This document shows positions 42,525 through 51,976 of a DNA stretch of 64,000 bases, one piece after another. The DNA lies in contig NZ_FNLC01000006.1 of the NCBI RefSeq assembly GCF_900104065.1, forward strand, positions 1-64,000, in the 5' to 3' direction. Both the position numbers and the translations under genes were made by a program. Under the pieces are notes generated by a model. That model did not search any database, had not been told where the DNA came from, and was given only the letters and a program-made list of their open reading frames with translations. Each line of letters starts with the position of its first letter. The first letter of the stretch is position 1. This DNA comes from Natronobacterium texcoconense (GTDB lineage Archaea > Halobacteriota > Halobacteria > Halobacteriales > Natrialbaceae).

Positions 42525-43682
42525 TCAGAACAGGGCGTCTAGCTCGCCGCCGGTGTCCATCAGCGACGCGAACTCGTCCTGGGAGTTCGCCTGGACCGTC
42601 TCGGCGGTCTCCTGGGCTTCGATCGCGACCTGCTGGAGCTGGTCGACGCGTGGCACGTCGGTCACGCCCGACAGGAGGACGATCGCACCGACCTCGTTAC
42701 GATCCGACAGCGGGTAGTCACCGCCGCGGATCTCCATGCTGCCGGTTTCGTCCTCGAGCCACTGGCGTCCGCGTTCGACGCCCTTGCGGTTCAGGTGCTC
42801 TGCGGGCCCGGTGGCGACGACCAGCCCGCGATCCGCACTCGAAACGTCACAGGGAAGCGTCAGTCGGCCCAGCGTCGCCTTGCGGACGAGGCTGGTCATC
42901 CGGTTGGTCGCCTCGCCCTCGTCGAACCCCTCTTCGTCGCGCAACGACGAGAGGAGCCCACCGCTCGAGTCGACCGTCTCGCGAGCGTACCCGATCGTCG
43001 AGACGCCGCCTTCCAGGGTGTTTATGATCTCGGAGGAGTCGACGACGCTCTCTGCGACATCGTCGTCCTCGTCGACCTCGCCGGCGGCGAAGAGGAGGCC
43101 GAACCGTTCGACGATCTCGCGGTTGATCCGGTCGTAGCCGTCCTCGACTGACTCGCCGGCGCTACGCCAGACGTCGTTGTCGAACACGAGCAGGTTGTCG
43201 ACCTCGTGGACGAACGTCTGGAACGAACGGGCCGCGTTGAGGGTGTAGATTCCGCCCTCGTCCGTTCCGGGGAGGATGCCGAGCCCGTAGACGGGTTCGG
43301 TGTAGATTCGCTTGAGGTGTTTCGCGAGGACCGGCGCGCCGCCGCTTCCCGTGCCGCCGCCCATACCGGCGACGATGAGGAACGCGTCGATCTCGTGGAC
43401 GGGAACCCGGTCGATCGCGCCCTGGATCTCGTCGATGTCCTCTTCGGTCACGGTCGCGCCGAGTTCGTTGTCGGCGCCGACGCCGTGTCCTTTCACGCGT
43501 GCCTGTCCGATGAGAACGCGGTTCTGCTGGGGAACGTGCTCGAGTCCGTGGAGGTCCGTCGTCGCGGAGTTGACGGCGATAGCCGTCTCGACGAACCCGC
43601 CGTCGATCGATGCGTCGTACGCCAGGAACTCGTCGACGACCTTCCCGCCTGCCTGTCCGAAGCCGATAAGTGCGAGTTTCAT
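42525..43682 (-). CDS. CetZ tubulin-superfamily cytoskeletal protein
   Basis: This 385-residue GTPase is of the CetZ family, which controls haloarchaeal cell shape and motility. Seen: KLALIGFGQAGGKVVDEFL (loop 1), the tubulin signature GMGGGTGSG (106-114), ARSFQTFVHEVDNLLVFDND and YDRINREIVERF (nucleotide contact helix). It differs from FtsZ in that tubulin loop and lacks the FtsZ C-terminal peptide; its own end is GGELDALF. The ATG is at 43682. The 344-base gap upstream carries possible promoters for cetZ and for the binding-protein gene. Confidence 0.94.
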   Translation of the reverse strand: MKLALIGFGQAGGKVVDEFLAYDASIDGGFVETAIAVNSATTDLHGLEHVPQQNRVLIGQARVKGHGVGADNELGATVTEEDIDEIQGAIDRVPVHEIDAFLIVAGMGGGTGSGGAPVLAKHLKRIYTEPVYGLGILPGTDEGGIYTLNAARSFQTFVHEVDNLLVFDNDVWRSAGESVEDGYDRINREIVERFGLLFAAGEVDEDDDVAESVVDSSEIINTLEGGVSTIGYARETVDSSGGLLSSLRDEEGFDEGEATNRMTSLVRKATLGRLTLPCDVSSADRGLVVATGPAEHLNRKGVERGRQWLEDETGSMEIRGGDYPLSDRNEVGAIVLLSGVTDVPRVDQLQQVAIEAQETAETVQANSQDEFASLMDTGGELDALF

Positions 43683-44026
43683 GGTTGTCTCTCGTGGCCG
43701 CTCTTTCCCGTACGCGATAGCGTCGTTCGTGCCCGAGATAGCTCGGCGTTCACGTCCGGGAGTGGGGGAGCGGGTGCCACGACTCGAACCAACCCGGTAT
43801 CGGCCATTGTTATGGCCTTCGTATAGAGGAAGAAAAGACGTTCATCTATTCGTGACATTCTCTTACTCGTTATAGTCGTGGCCTACCGAGAATCATACTT
43901 ATCTGACCGTCGTGAAATATAATATTTTGGAGGTACTGGTCGGCCCACGCCGTCGACCGGTCGTCTGGCCGAAGTTGTCGCTTCGAGAGTAAGTCCTATA
44001 CTTCGTGGTGGCATACCCCCACGGAC
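43683..44026. promoter_or_regulatory. Divergent intergenic region, AT-rich centre
   Basis: 344 bases separate cetZ and the oligopeptide-type binding-protein gene, pointing away from each other. An AT-rich, partly palindromic stretch (aaatataatatttt, 43914-43927) about 100 bases before the + gene is the best promoter candidate. No gene or tRNA is seen: a TTCGAGTC-like stretch near 43780 lacks tRNA pairing. Confidence 0.4.
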
Positions 44027-45814
44027 ATGGAAGAGGTCGCACCGGCGACGACGCGGCGAGGGCTCCTCGCGAGTGTCAGCGCCGTCACTGTGAGTTCCCT
44101 CGCTGGCTGTTCGGAGCGGTTCTGGTCGCGGGCGGAGAACGTCGGCCCCGATCAGGTGTCGCTTACCATCAAGACGGTGCCAGCGGACGACGACGTCGCC
44201 GCTGCCACTATCATGAGTCGCCTCCGCGAGAACTTCCGGGAGGCCGGAATCGCCGTCACTCACGAACCCGTCCCCAAACCCGACATCTATCGTGACGTCC
44301 TCCTCGAGGGTGATTACGACGTGTTCGTCCTCCGGCACCCGGGACTGGATGACTACGATGGGTTACGGGAACTGCTCCACTCGGATTTCGTCAGCGAACT
44401 CGGCTGGCAGAACCCGTTTCGCTTCTCGGATCTGACTGCCGACGACCTCCTCGAACAACAACGACTGACGACCGGCGACGACCGACGCGAGGTCGTCGCG
44501 GAACTGATCGAGTATCTCGGTGAGACCGCTCCCTACACGACCGTCGCGTTCCCCACTCGAATCGGTGGCCGACGCGACGCGCTCGACGTCGACCGTCCGC
44601 CACGCTGCTCGATCGAGTACCTCGATCTCATGAGCCGCCAACTGGATGAAGGACCCAGGGAAGGGCCACTCGAGGTCGGCGTCTTCGGCGAGGGAATGGC
44701 CGAACGGCTGAACCCGATTTCCGTCGATTACGACGGGATCGACGGGTTGCTCGGACTGCTGTACGATCCGCTCGCCCGGCGAGTAGACGAGCGTCTGCTC
44801 CCGGAGGACGAGGATACGGACGAACGCGACTCTACCTACGTCCCGTGGCTTGCCGAGGAAATCGCCTGGGACGACTCGTCGGACCAGCTCCGGGCCGAAG
44901 TCACGCTCCGCGAAGGACTCGAGTGGCACGACGGCGAGAGCCTCGACGCGAACGACGTGGTGTTCACGATGCGATTGCTTCAGGATACGTCGATGGGCGA
45001 GATCGAAGACGGGCTCCCAGCACCCCGATACCGGAGCCGACAGACGGTCATCGAAACGGTCGACGTCCTGGACTCTCGGACGGTTCGACTTTCGTTCGGT
45101 GAGACGGTTCGACCGGTCGCCGAGCGGGTATTTTCGCTGCCTGTGCTGCCGGAACACGTCTGGGGGCCTCGTACTAACGTGGTCGCCGACCACCGGACCG
45201 AAGTGCTGACGAGCGACAACGAGAACCCGGTCGGCTCCGGCCTCTTCGAACTCGAGACGGTCGGAATGGACGAAATCGTCCTCGAGCCGTTCTCCGACCA
45301 CGTGTTCCGGGACGAGGACGCCGATCGGCCCGACGTCATCGAGGATTTCTCACAGTTTTCGGGGATCCGGTTCCAGATCAATCCGAACGTCGGTTCGATG
45401 CTCGACTCGCTTCTCGAGGGTGACATCGACGTGACCGGAGACAACGTTCCCCCGGGGAACGCGGACGCGATAACCGGCCACGACGAGGTGTCGGCGATTA
45501 GCACTCCGACGGACTCGTTTTACCTGATCGGCTACAACCACCATCACTCGGAACTCGGAAACCCGCGGTTCCGGGTGATCCTCTCGCGGCTGATCGATCG
45601 CAGTCACGTCGTCTCCGACGTCTTCGACGGGTTCGCCGACGCTGCGACGTCGCCAGGATCGCTCGTCGGTCTCTCCGAAAGCGAGTTCGACGTCGACGCC
45701 GATATTCCGATACTCGAGTTCCCTGGCTCCGACGGCGAACTCGACGTCGAACTCGTCCGGTCACTGTTCCAGGACGCCGGCTATCGGTACGAGGACGGCT
45801 CGTTGCTCGGTTGA
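44027..45814 (+). CDS. Oligopeptide-type (SBP_bac_5) binding lipoprotein with circularly permuted domain order
   Basis: This 595-residue Tat lipoprotein (RR 10-11, lipobox LAGC, C28) is of the DppA/OppA class. Its segments are in unusual order. Residues about 43-195 look like the usual END of such proteins: VSLTIKTVPADDD, LRENFREAGIAVTHEPV, VLLEGDYDVFVLRHPG, FRFSDLTADDLLEQQR, GETAPYTTVAFPT. Residues about 215-595 then begin like the usual START (GLLGLLYDPLARRV, YVPWLAEEIAWDD, EGLEWHDGESLDANDVVFTMRLL) and stop at LVRSLFQDAGYRYEDGSLLG, just where the missing end would continue. No permease or ATPase is nearby, so partners are unknown. ATG 44027. Confidence 0.85.
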   Translation: MEEVAPATTRRGLLASVSAVTVSSLAGCSERFWSRAENVGPDQVSLTIKTVPADDDVAAATIMSRLRENFREAGIAVTHEPVPKPDIYRDVLLEGDYDVFVLRHPGLDDYDGLRELLHSDFVSELGWQNPFRFSDLTADDLLEQQRLTTGDDRREVVAELIEYLGETAPYTTVAFPTRIGGRRDALDVDRPPRCSIEYLDLMSRQLDEGPREGPLEVGVFGEGMAERLNPISVDYDGIDGLLGLLYDPLARRVDERLLPEDEDTDERDSTYVPWLAEEIAWDDSSDQLRAEVTLREGLEWHDGESLDANDVVFTMRLLQDTSMGEIEDGLPAPRYRSRQTVIETVDVLDSRTVRLSFGETVRPVAERVFSLPVLPEHVWGPRTNVVADHRTEVLTSDNENPVGSGLFELETVGMDEIVLEPFSDHVFRDEDADRPDVIEDFSQFSGIRFQINPNVGSMLDSLLEGDIDVTGDNVPPGNADAITGHDEVSAISTPTDSFYLIGYNHHHSELGNPRFRVILSRLIDRSHVVSDVFDGFADAATSPGSLVGLSESEFDVDADIPILEFPGSDGELDVELVRSLFQDAGYRYEDGSLLG

Positions 45815-45907
45815 ATGGTTCCCGCTACCTCGAGTAGTGACGGCTCGTCGGGATCGAGCAACCAATCGATATTAATGCCGTTTAGTTCGTAGAGCACACG
45901 AGAAGGG

Positions 45908-46783
45908 ATGGCTCTCGCCACTGTCGTTCTCGAACTCGCAGTCGTGGTGACGACGATGCTCGTGACCACGGCGCTGGTCGTGGTCGGTCCGCGACGGTTA
46001 GCGGCGGCGCTGACGGACGTTCGATGGCGACTCCAGATGTGCCTGCTCCCGCTTGCGGCACTCGCCGTCGTCTTGTTACTTCGATGGGGGACGGTCGACG
46101 TTGCGATCCGACTGGAGCGCCGGGTCGTCGGCTACAACATCACGCCGTACCTGTTCGAACTCGAGCGCGTGGTCTTCCCCGAGAATCCCGTCGCCGTCCT
46201 GCAGTCGTTCCAGTCGCCCGAACTGACGTCGTTTTTCGTGTTCATCTACATCTACGGCTACGCGTTCCTGCTTTTGTTTCCCTTCGTCGCGTACTTCTCC
46301 CTCGAGGAGATGGAGGAGCTGTCGACCCTGATCCTCTCGTTTACGGCCAACTACGGGATCGGACTGGTGTTTTACGTCTTCTTCATCGCTGTCGGGCCAC
46401 GAAACATCGCGCCGGATTTATTCGAGCCACTGCTGTACGACGCCTTTCCACAGGCAGGGTTTCTCACCTATCAGGTGAACCAGCCGACCAACGTCTTCCC
46501 CTCCCTGCACACGTCGCTGTCGGTGACCGTTTTCCTCCTCGCCTGGCTCACCCGCGACAAGTATCCGGCGTGGGTTCCGATCGCCGGTATCCTCGCGCTC
46601 AGCGTCTTGCTCTCGACGATGTACCTGGGAATCCACTGGTTCTCCGACGTCGTTGCCGGTACCGCGCTGGCTCTCGTCAGCGTCTATATCGGTCGCAACT
46701 ACACCGTCGCAGGCATCCTCCGCGGCGTTCGCGACTACGTCGACTCCCGCCTCGGACGCGAGGGTCAGCCCGGCGGGGAGTGA
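45908..46783 (+). CDS. PAP2-superfamily membrane enzyme (inositol-phosphoceramide-synthase-like)
   Basis: This 291-residue membrane protein has about seven hydrophobic segments and the PAP2 catalytic motifs: FPSLHTSLSVTVFLLAWL (H201, motif C2) and MYLGIHWFSDVVAG (H243, D247, motif C3). The layout, with long N-terminal helices, fits the Aur1/Ipt1-like subgroup that moves phospho-head groups between lipids or dephosphorylates them. In archaea these may act on archaeal phospholipids or sugar-phosphate carriers. ATG 45908. It stands between the binding-protein and photolyase genes on the same strand. Confidence 0.85.
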   Translation: MALATVVLELAVVVTTMLVTTALVVVGPRRLAAALTDVRWRLQMCLLPLAALAVVLLLRWGTVDVAIRLERRVVGYNITPYLFELERVVFPENPVAVLQSFQSPELTSFFVFIYIYGYAFLLLFPFVAYFSLEEMEELSTLILSFTANYGIGLVFYVFFIAVGPRNIAPDLFEPLLYDAFPQAGFLTYQVNQPTNVFPSLHTSLSVTVFLLAWLTRDKYPAWVPIAGILALSVLLSTMYLGIHWFSDVVAGTALALVSVYIGRNYTVAGILRGVRDYVDSRLGREGQPGGE

Positions 46784-46841
46784 CACTCGAGTGACGTGCC
46801 GGTAACCGGGTACTTTCGATCCTCGAGTCCACAGTTCACGT

Positions 46842-48245
46842 ATGATCGTCCACTGGCACCGACGGGACCTGCGGGTGCGGGACAACTGTGGACTCGCCCG
46901 CGCTGTGGCAGCCGACGAGCCAGTCGTTCCCCTGTTCGTCTTCGATCCGGTCGTCCTCGAGCACGCCTCGCCAATCCGGGTCGCGTGCCTGCTCGAGGCC
47001 CTCGAGTCACTCCGGTCGTGGTACCGCGACCGCGGAAGCGACCTGCTGATCGCACGCGGCGACCCGAGCGACGTTCTCCCCCGGATCGCCGCCGAATACG
47101 ACGTCGACGCCGTCACCTGGAACGAAGACTACAGCGGCCTCGCCCAGGAACGAGACAGGGCCGTTACTGCGGCACTCGAGGACGAGGGAATCACGCCGGA
47201 GACGACCCACGACGCCGTCCTCCACGAACCCGGCTCGATCACCCCAAACCAGGGCGAGTACTACTCCGTGTTCTCGTACTTCTGGAAGAAGTGGCGCGAC
47301 CGCGAGAAGCAAGCACCGCTCGAGCCCCCAGCCGAGAACGACCTCGCCGACGTCACGGGCGAGCCCCTTCCCTCGGCTGCCGACCTCGGGTTCGACACTC
47401 CCGACGCGACGCCGCTGACTGTCACGCAAGAGGCGGCACGCGAACGCGTTACGTCGTTCTGTTCGGGACCGATCTACCGCTACGACGAGAACCGGGATGT
47501 TCCTGCGGCCGGCGCAACCTCGCGACTCTCGGTCCACTACAAGTGGGGGACGATCGGACCGCGGGAGGTGTACGCGGCGACCGAACGTGCAGCCGAACGC
47601 GCCGAGACGAGCACGGCACGCGACGGCGTGACCGCGTTCCAGCGACAGCTTGCGTTCCGCGAGTTCTACGCACACGTGCTTTCGTTCAACCCCGAAATCG
47701 TCACGGAGAACTTCAGCGGCTACGAGAGCGAAATCGAGTGGCGAAACGACCCCGGTGAACTCGCCGCCTGGAAAGCCGGCGAGACGGGGTATCCGATCGT
47801 CGACGCCGGGATGCGCCAGCTTCTCGAGGAGGGGTGGGTTCACAATCGCGTCCGGATGATCGCGGCCGCGTTCCTGACGAAGGATCTGCTGGTCGACTGG
47901 CGGAAGGGGTACGACTGGTATCGGCGAAAACTCGCCGACCACGAAACCGCAAACGACGTCGGCGGCTGGCAGTGGTCCTCCTCGACGGGGATGGACGCCC
48001 AGCCGTACTTCCGGGTGTTCAACCCGACGAAACAATGTCGAGAGTACGATCCGGACGGCGAGTACGTTCGTCGGTACGTCCCCGAACTCGAGGGCGCGAC
48101 CACCGACGACATTCACGACTGGCCGACGCTCTCGGCCGAGCGCCGGGAGTCGGTCGCGCCCGACTATCCGGCGCCGATCGTCGACCACGACGAACGCCGA
48201 GAGCGTGCGATAGAAACTTTCGAACGCGCACGGGGAGACGATTGA
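46842..48245 (+). CDS. DNA photolyase / cryptochrome family
   Basis: This 467-residue FAD flavoprotein repairs UV pyrimidine dimers using blue light. Seen: the N-terminal antenna domain start (WHRRDLRVRDNCGLARAV), and the C-terminal FAD domain with GPIYRYDENRD, RLSVHYKWGTIGPREVY, FQRQLAFREFYAHVL, YPIVDAGMRQLLEEGWVHNRVRMIAAAFLTKDLLVDWR and the WQWSSSTGMDAQPYFRVFNPTKQCREYDPDGEYVRRYVPEL block. This fits class I CPD photolyases of the Phr2 type; a cryptochrome signal role cannot be excluded. ATG 46842. Confidence 0.94.
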   Translation: MIVHWHRRDLRVRDNCGLARAVAADEPVVPLFVFDPVVLEHASPIRVACLLEALESLRSWYRDRGSDLLIARGDPSDVLPRIAAEYDVDAVTWNEDYSGLAQERDRAVTAALEDEGITPETTHDAVLHEPGSITPNQGEYYSVFSYFWKKWRDREKQAPLEPPAENDLADVTGEPLPSAADLGFDTPDATPLTVTQEAARERVTSFCSGPIYRYDENRDVPAAGATSRLSVHYKWGTIGPREVYAATERAAERAETSTARDGVTAFQRQLAFREFYAHVLSFNPEIVTENFSGYESEIEWRNDPGELAAWKAGETGYPIVDAGMRQLLEEGWVHNRVRMIAAAFLTKDLLVDWRKGYDWYRRKLADHETANDVGGWQWSSSTGMDAQPYFRVFNPTKQCREYDPDGEYVRRYVPELEGATTDDIHDWPTLSAERRESVAPDYPAPIVDHDERRERAIETFERARGDD

Positions 48246-48314
48246 GTCGACCCAATACTCGTCGCCCGAGGGCGTACCCGCAGCTTTATCCTGCTATACT
48301 GATAGGATACGTAC

Positions 48315-48776
48315 ATGGAAGCGCTCAACACTCGCATTCGCTATCTCTGGATTGCACAGGGGGTGATCCTGGCGGCCATCCTGGGCGTCGTGCTCGCGGC
48401 CGTCGATCAGTGGATCGTCACGGTCCCGACGGCCGTCCTCGGTGGAATCGTCGCGGTCGTCCTCCTCGCGGGAACCGCGTACGCGATTCGCCTCTACCAG
48501 ATCTGGCGGTTCGAACTCCAGTCGGACGCGCTGTATCTCGAGCGCGGCGTCGTCACGTTCGTCGAGACAGCAGTGCCGTTCGTTCGCGTCCAGCACGTCG
48601 ACACACAGTTCGGCCCGATCGAGCGTGCGCTCGGTCTCTCGAGCGTGGTCGTCTACACCGCGGGATCGCGGAACGCGGACGTACGGATCCCGGGGCTGAC
48701 CCCCGACAGGGCACGGGAACTCCAGGACACGCTACGGGACCTCGCCGTCGAGAGCGAGGCCGACGACGCAGTCTAA
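48315..48776 (+). CDS. bPH2 (DUF304) membrane protein, short
   Basis: This 153-residue protein has two N-terminal hydrophobic helices (about 10-30, 33-55) and a bPH2 domain (about 60-150: RFELQSDALYLERGVVTFVETAVPFVRVQHVDTQFGPIERALGLSSVVVYTAG). It resembles bacterial YdbS. The stop (TAA) is one base before the ATG of the larger partner, which resembles YdbT, so the two form an operon. In bacteria this pair is implicated in resistance to certain bacteriocins or envelope stress; the archaeal role is unknown. Confidence 0.88.
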   Translation: MEALNTRIRYLWIAQGVILAAILGVVLAAVDQWIVTVPTAVLGGIVAVVLLAGTAYAIRLYQIWRFELQSDALYLERGVVTFVETAVPFVRVQHVDTQFGPIERALGLSSVVVYTAGSRNADVRIPGLTPDRARELQDTLRDLAVESEADDAV

Positions 48777-48777
48777 T

Positions 48778-50499
48778 ATGAACCGGCTCCATCCACTCAG
48801 CGCGCTCACGTACGGCCTCCAGTACGGGTTCATCTGGCTCTGGATTCCGGTCTTTCTCGTCGTCGTGCTGGCTGGCGTCTTCGATCCGGTGAGTGCCGCC
48901 TGGTTCCCCATTGCCGCACCCATCGGATTCCTTCTCGGCGCGGCGTACGGTGTCGCCTACTACTACCGCTTTGGCTACGAGATAACGTCCGATACTGCCG
49001 ACGTCTCTTCGGGGGTCTTCGCCCGTCGCTCTCGTGAGATCCCGTACGGTCGGATCCAGAACGTCGACATCAGACAGAGCGTCTTTCAGCGTCTGCTCGG
49101 TCTCGCGACCGTCTCGATCGAGACCGCAGGTGGGGGCAACACCGAAGCGACGCTGAACTTCGTCAGCGAAGACGAGGCGAACCGTCTTCAAAGCGAGATC
49201 CGACGACGCACTGCCGAGGCGAAGGGGCGACGACAGGAACGGAAACGCGACCGTCGTGCGGCCGCCGACGCCGACGCGCAGGCCGACGCCCCGACCGACG
49301 TCGAGGGCGAACACGACGAGTACGCCGAACCGGTCGAAACCGATCGGGAAACCGTCGACGACGCGACTCGCGTCCCCCCGGACCCAGACGACGTCGACGA
49401 TCACGAACCCGCGGCTGACCGGGAGCCAGCCGTCGGATCGGACCCGACGACCCATCCCCGGAAACAGCGGCTGTTCGACCTCGAGGCCAGGGAACTGCTG
49501 CTCTATTCGTTCACCTCGTTCCGACCTGCGGCCGTCGCTGCAGTCCTGTTTATCTTCTTTCTCGCGACTGACCAGATCCTCGAGTTCTTCGTCACCGCTG
49601 CCCAGCCGTTCGGCGGACCGGCCGACCTCGAGACCGGCGATACGGGAAGTTACGGCATCCTGTCGATCGTCTCGGCGATCATCAGTATTCTCGTCACCTA
49701 CCTGCTCAGCGTCGCGTACACGTTCGCGACGTACTACGACTTCCGGCTCGGGCGGGTCGGCGAGGACTTCGTCTACGAGCGCGGACTGCTCCAGCGCTAC
49801 AGCGGCTCGATCCCCTCTGAGAAGGTACAGTCGATTACGGTCACCGACAACCCGATTCAGCGCCTGATCGAGTATGCCGGACTCTGGGTCGAAACTGCCG
49901 GCTACGGCCCCGAGAGCAACGGCGGGAGCCAGTCTGCAGTGCCGCTGGCCCAGCATCGACGGGTCTACACGTTCGCGGAGAACCTCACCGGCGTCGAGAC
50001 GCCGAAGTTCGAGAGTCCACCACCGATCGCCCGCCGGCGATATCTGGTCCGGTACTCGCTGCTTGCGGCCGCGTTCGTCGCAGTCGCGTTCGGCGCCGCC
50101 TACACGACGGCGTTCGAGGGCTGGTACTTCGTCGCGGTCGTCTTTCTGGCAGTGCCGCCGGCAGCCCACCTCCGATACGTCAACCTGGGCTACTACGTCG
50201 GCGAGGACCACCTCGTGATCCGCGGTGGCTTCTGGCGGCGACGGACGACGGTGATTCCCTACTACCGAATCCAGACGGTCTCGACGCGGCGGTCGATCTT
50301 CCAGCGGCGACTCGGTATCGCGTCGCTGGTCGTCGATACGGCCAGTTCCCGCACGTTCTTCTGGTCGCCGACGACGATCTACGATATCGATCTCGAGGAC
50401 GCACGAGACGTTCACCGAACCAGCCGCAAGCGCCTCCAGACGGCGCTGCAAGAACGGGCGGCCGCCGACGACGTCGGCCTCTCCGTCGACTTTACCTGA
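48778..50499 (+). CDS. bPH2 (DUF304) membrane protein, long, three PH repeats
   Basis: This 573-residue protein is YdbT-like. It has pairs of hydrophobic helices followed by bPH2 domains at about 60-140 (GYEITSDTADVSSGVFARRSREIPYGRIQNVDIRQSVFQRLLGL), about 320-400 (YYDFRLGRVGEDFVYERGLLQRYSGSIPSEKVQSITVTDNPIQRLIEYAGLWVETAGYG) and about 475-540 (YYVGEDHLVIRGGFWRRRTTVIPYYRIQTVSTRRSIFQRRLGI). Between the first and second is an acidic disordered insert (about 155-235). It starts one base after the shorter partner's stop. Confidence 0.88.
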   Translation: MNRLHPLSALTYGLQYGFIWLWIPVFLVVVLAGVFDPVSAAWFPIAAPIGFLLGAAYGVAYYYRFGYEITSDTADVSSGVFARRSREIPYGRIQNVDIRQSVFQRLLGLATVSIETAGGGNTEATLNFVSEDEANRLQSEIRRRTAEAKGRRQERKRDRRAAADADAQADAPTDVEGEHDEYAEPVETDRETVDDATRVPPDPDDVDDHEPAADREPAVGSDPTTHPRKQRLFDLEARELLLYSFTSFRPAAVAAVLFIFFLATDQILEFFVTAAQPFGGPADLETGDTGSYGILSIVSAIISILVTYLLSVAYTFATYYDFRLGRVGEDFVYERGLLQRYSGSIPSEKVQSITVTDNPIQRLIEYAGLWVETAGYGPESNGGSQSAVPLAQHRRVYTFAENLTGVETPKFESPPPIARRRYLVRYSLLAAAFVAVAFGAAYTTAFEGWYFVAVVFLAVPPAAHLRYVNLGYYVGEDHLVIRGGFWRRRTTVIPYYRIQTVSTRRSIFQRRLGIASLVVDTASSRTFFWSPTTIYDIDLEDARDVHRTSRKRLQTALQERAAADDVGLSVDFT

Positions 50500-50566
50500 A
50501 CGCGTACAGTCCGGCCACGTCCGCGGTTTCGGTGGATTTTACCCCTCCGCCCGCGACGCTCCGCGT

Positions 50567-51976
50567 ATGGGAGACGAATACCGAATCGAAGAGGACAGCC
50601 TCGGCGAAATGGAGGTTCCGGCGGACGCCTACTGGGGCGCCCAGACCCAGCGTGCGATCCAGAACTTCCCCATCTCCGGAATCTCGTTTGGCCGACGGTT
50701 CGTCCGCGCACTCGGCGTCGTCAAGAAAGGTGCTGCACAGGCAAACCGCGATCTGGACCTGATCGAGGACGACGTCGCAGAGGCGATCGTCGAAGCCGCA
50801 GACGAGGTCATCGCCGGCGAACACGACGACCAGTTCCCGGTCGACGTCTTCCAGACCGGCTCCGGCACCTCCTCGAACATGAACGCAAACGAGGTCATCG
50901 CCAACCGTGCCGCCGAGATCATGGGCGCGGAGATCGGCGACCGCGTCGTCCACCCGAACGACCACGTCAACTACGGCCAGTCGAGCAACGACGTCATCCC
51001 GACCGCGATGCACGTCGCCTCCCTCGAGGCCGTCGAGAAAGACGTCATCCCGGCACTCGATACGCTTCGTGAGTCGCTCGAGCGCAAGGAAGAGGAGTTC
51101 GACGACGTCGTCAAGACCGGCCGCACGCACCTTCAGGACGCGACGCCGGTCACGCTCGGCCAGGAGTTCGGCGGCTACCGCACGCAGATCCAGAAGGGAC
51201 TCGACCGCGTCGACAAGGTACGAGACCACCTCGCCGAACTCGCACTCGGTGGCACCGCGACGGGAACGGGGCTGAACACCCACCCCGAGTTCCCCGGCCG
51301 CGCCGCGGAGTACATCACCAAAGAGACCGGCGTCCAGTTCCGCGAGGCCGACAACCACTTCGAGGCACAGGCCGCCCACGACGCCATGAGCGAGGCCCAC
51401 GGTGCCCTTCGCGTCGTCGCTGGATCGCTCAATAAGATCGCCAACGACCTGCGCCTGCTCGCTTCCGGGCCCCGCAATGGTCTGGGCGAACTCGAACAGC
51501 CGGAGAACCAGCCCGGATCTTCGATCATGCCCGGCAAGATCAACCCGGTCGTCGCCGAGGCCGTCAACCAGGTCCACAAGCAGGTCGTCGGCAACGACGC
51601 CGCAGTGTCGGCCGGCGCTGCCGAGGGTCAGATCGACCTCAACCTCTACAAGCCCGTGCTGGCCCACAACTTCCTCGAGTCCGCGGAACTGATCTCGAAC
51701 TCGAGTCAGGTCTTCGCCGAGCGGTTCGTCGATCCGCTCGAGGCAAACGAGGAGTACTGTCGTGATCGCGTCGAGCAATCGATGGCGATGGCGACTTCGC
51801 TGAACGTCCACATCGGCTACGACAAGGCCAGTGAGGTCGCGAAGACCGCGCTCAAGGAGGACAAGACGGTTCGAGAAGTCGTCCTCGAGAAAGGCTACCT
51901 CGACGAGGAGGAGGCCGACGAAGTGCTCGACCCCGCCGCGATGACCGAACGCGGTATTCTCGGTCAGGACGACTGA
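50567..51976 (+). CDS. fumC: Fumarate hydratase, class II
   Basis: This 469-residue homotetrameric enzyme hydrates fumarate to L-malate in the TCA cycle, without an iron-sulfur cluster. Seen: YWGAQTQRAIQNFPIS (about 20-35), TGSGTSSNMNANEVIANRA, HPNDHVNYGQSSNDVIPTAMH, TGRTHLQDATPVTLGQEF, and the lyase signature GSSIMPGKINPV (about 320-331) with the catalytic Ser. ATG 50567; 68 bases after the long bPH2 gene. Length and motifs are standard. Confidence 0.96.
   Translation: MGDEYRIEEDSLGEMEVPADAYWGAQTQRAIQNFPISGISFGRRFVRALGVVKKGAAQANRDLDLIEDDVAEAIVEAADEVIAGEHDDQFPVDVFQTGSGTSSNMNANEVIANRAAEIMGAEIGDRVVHPNDHVNYGQSSNDVIPTAMHVASLEAVEKDVIPALDTLRESLERKEEEFDDVVKTGRTHLQDATPVTLGQEFGGYRTQIQKGLDRVDKVRDHLAELALGGTATGTGLNTHPEFPGRAAEYITKETGVQFREADNHFEAQAAHDAMSEAHGALRVVAGSLNKIANDLRLLASGPRNGLGELEQPENQPGSSIMPGKINPVVAEAVNQVHKQVVGNDAAVSAGAAEGQIDLNLYKPVLAHNFLESAELISNSSQVFAERFVDPLEANEEYCRDRVEQSMAMATSLNVHIGYDKASEVAKTALKEDKTVREVVLEKGYLDEEEADEVLDPAAMTERGILGQDD

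Noticed and set aside
43760-43830. tRNA-like stretch (TTCGAGTC on the minus strand)
   Set aside because: The flanking bases do not form T-stem or acceptor-stem pairs, and no anticodon arm is found upstream.
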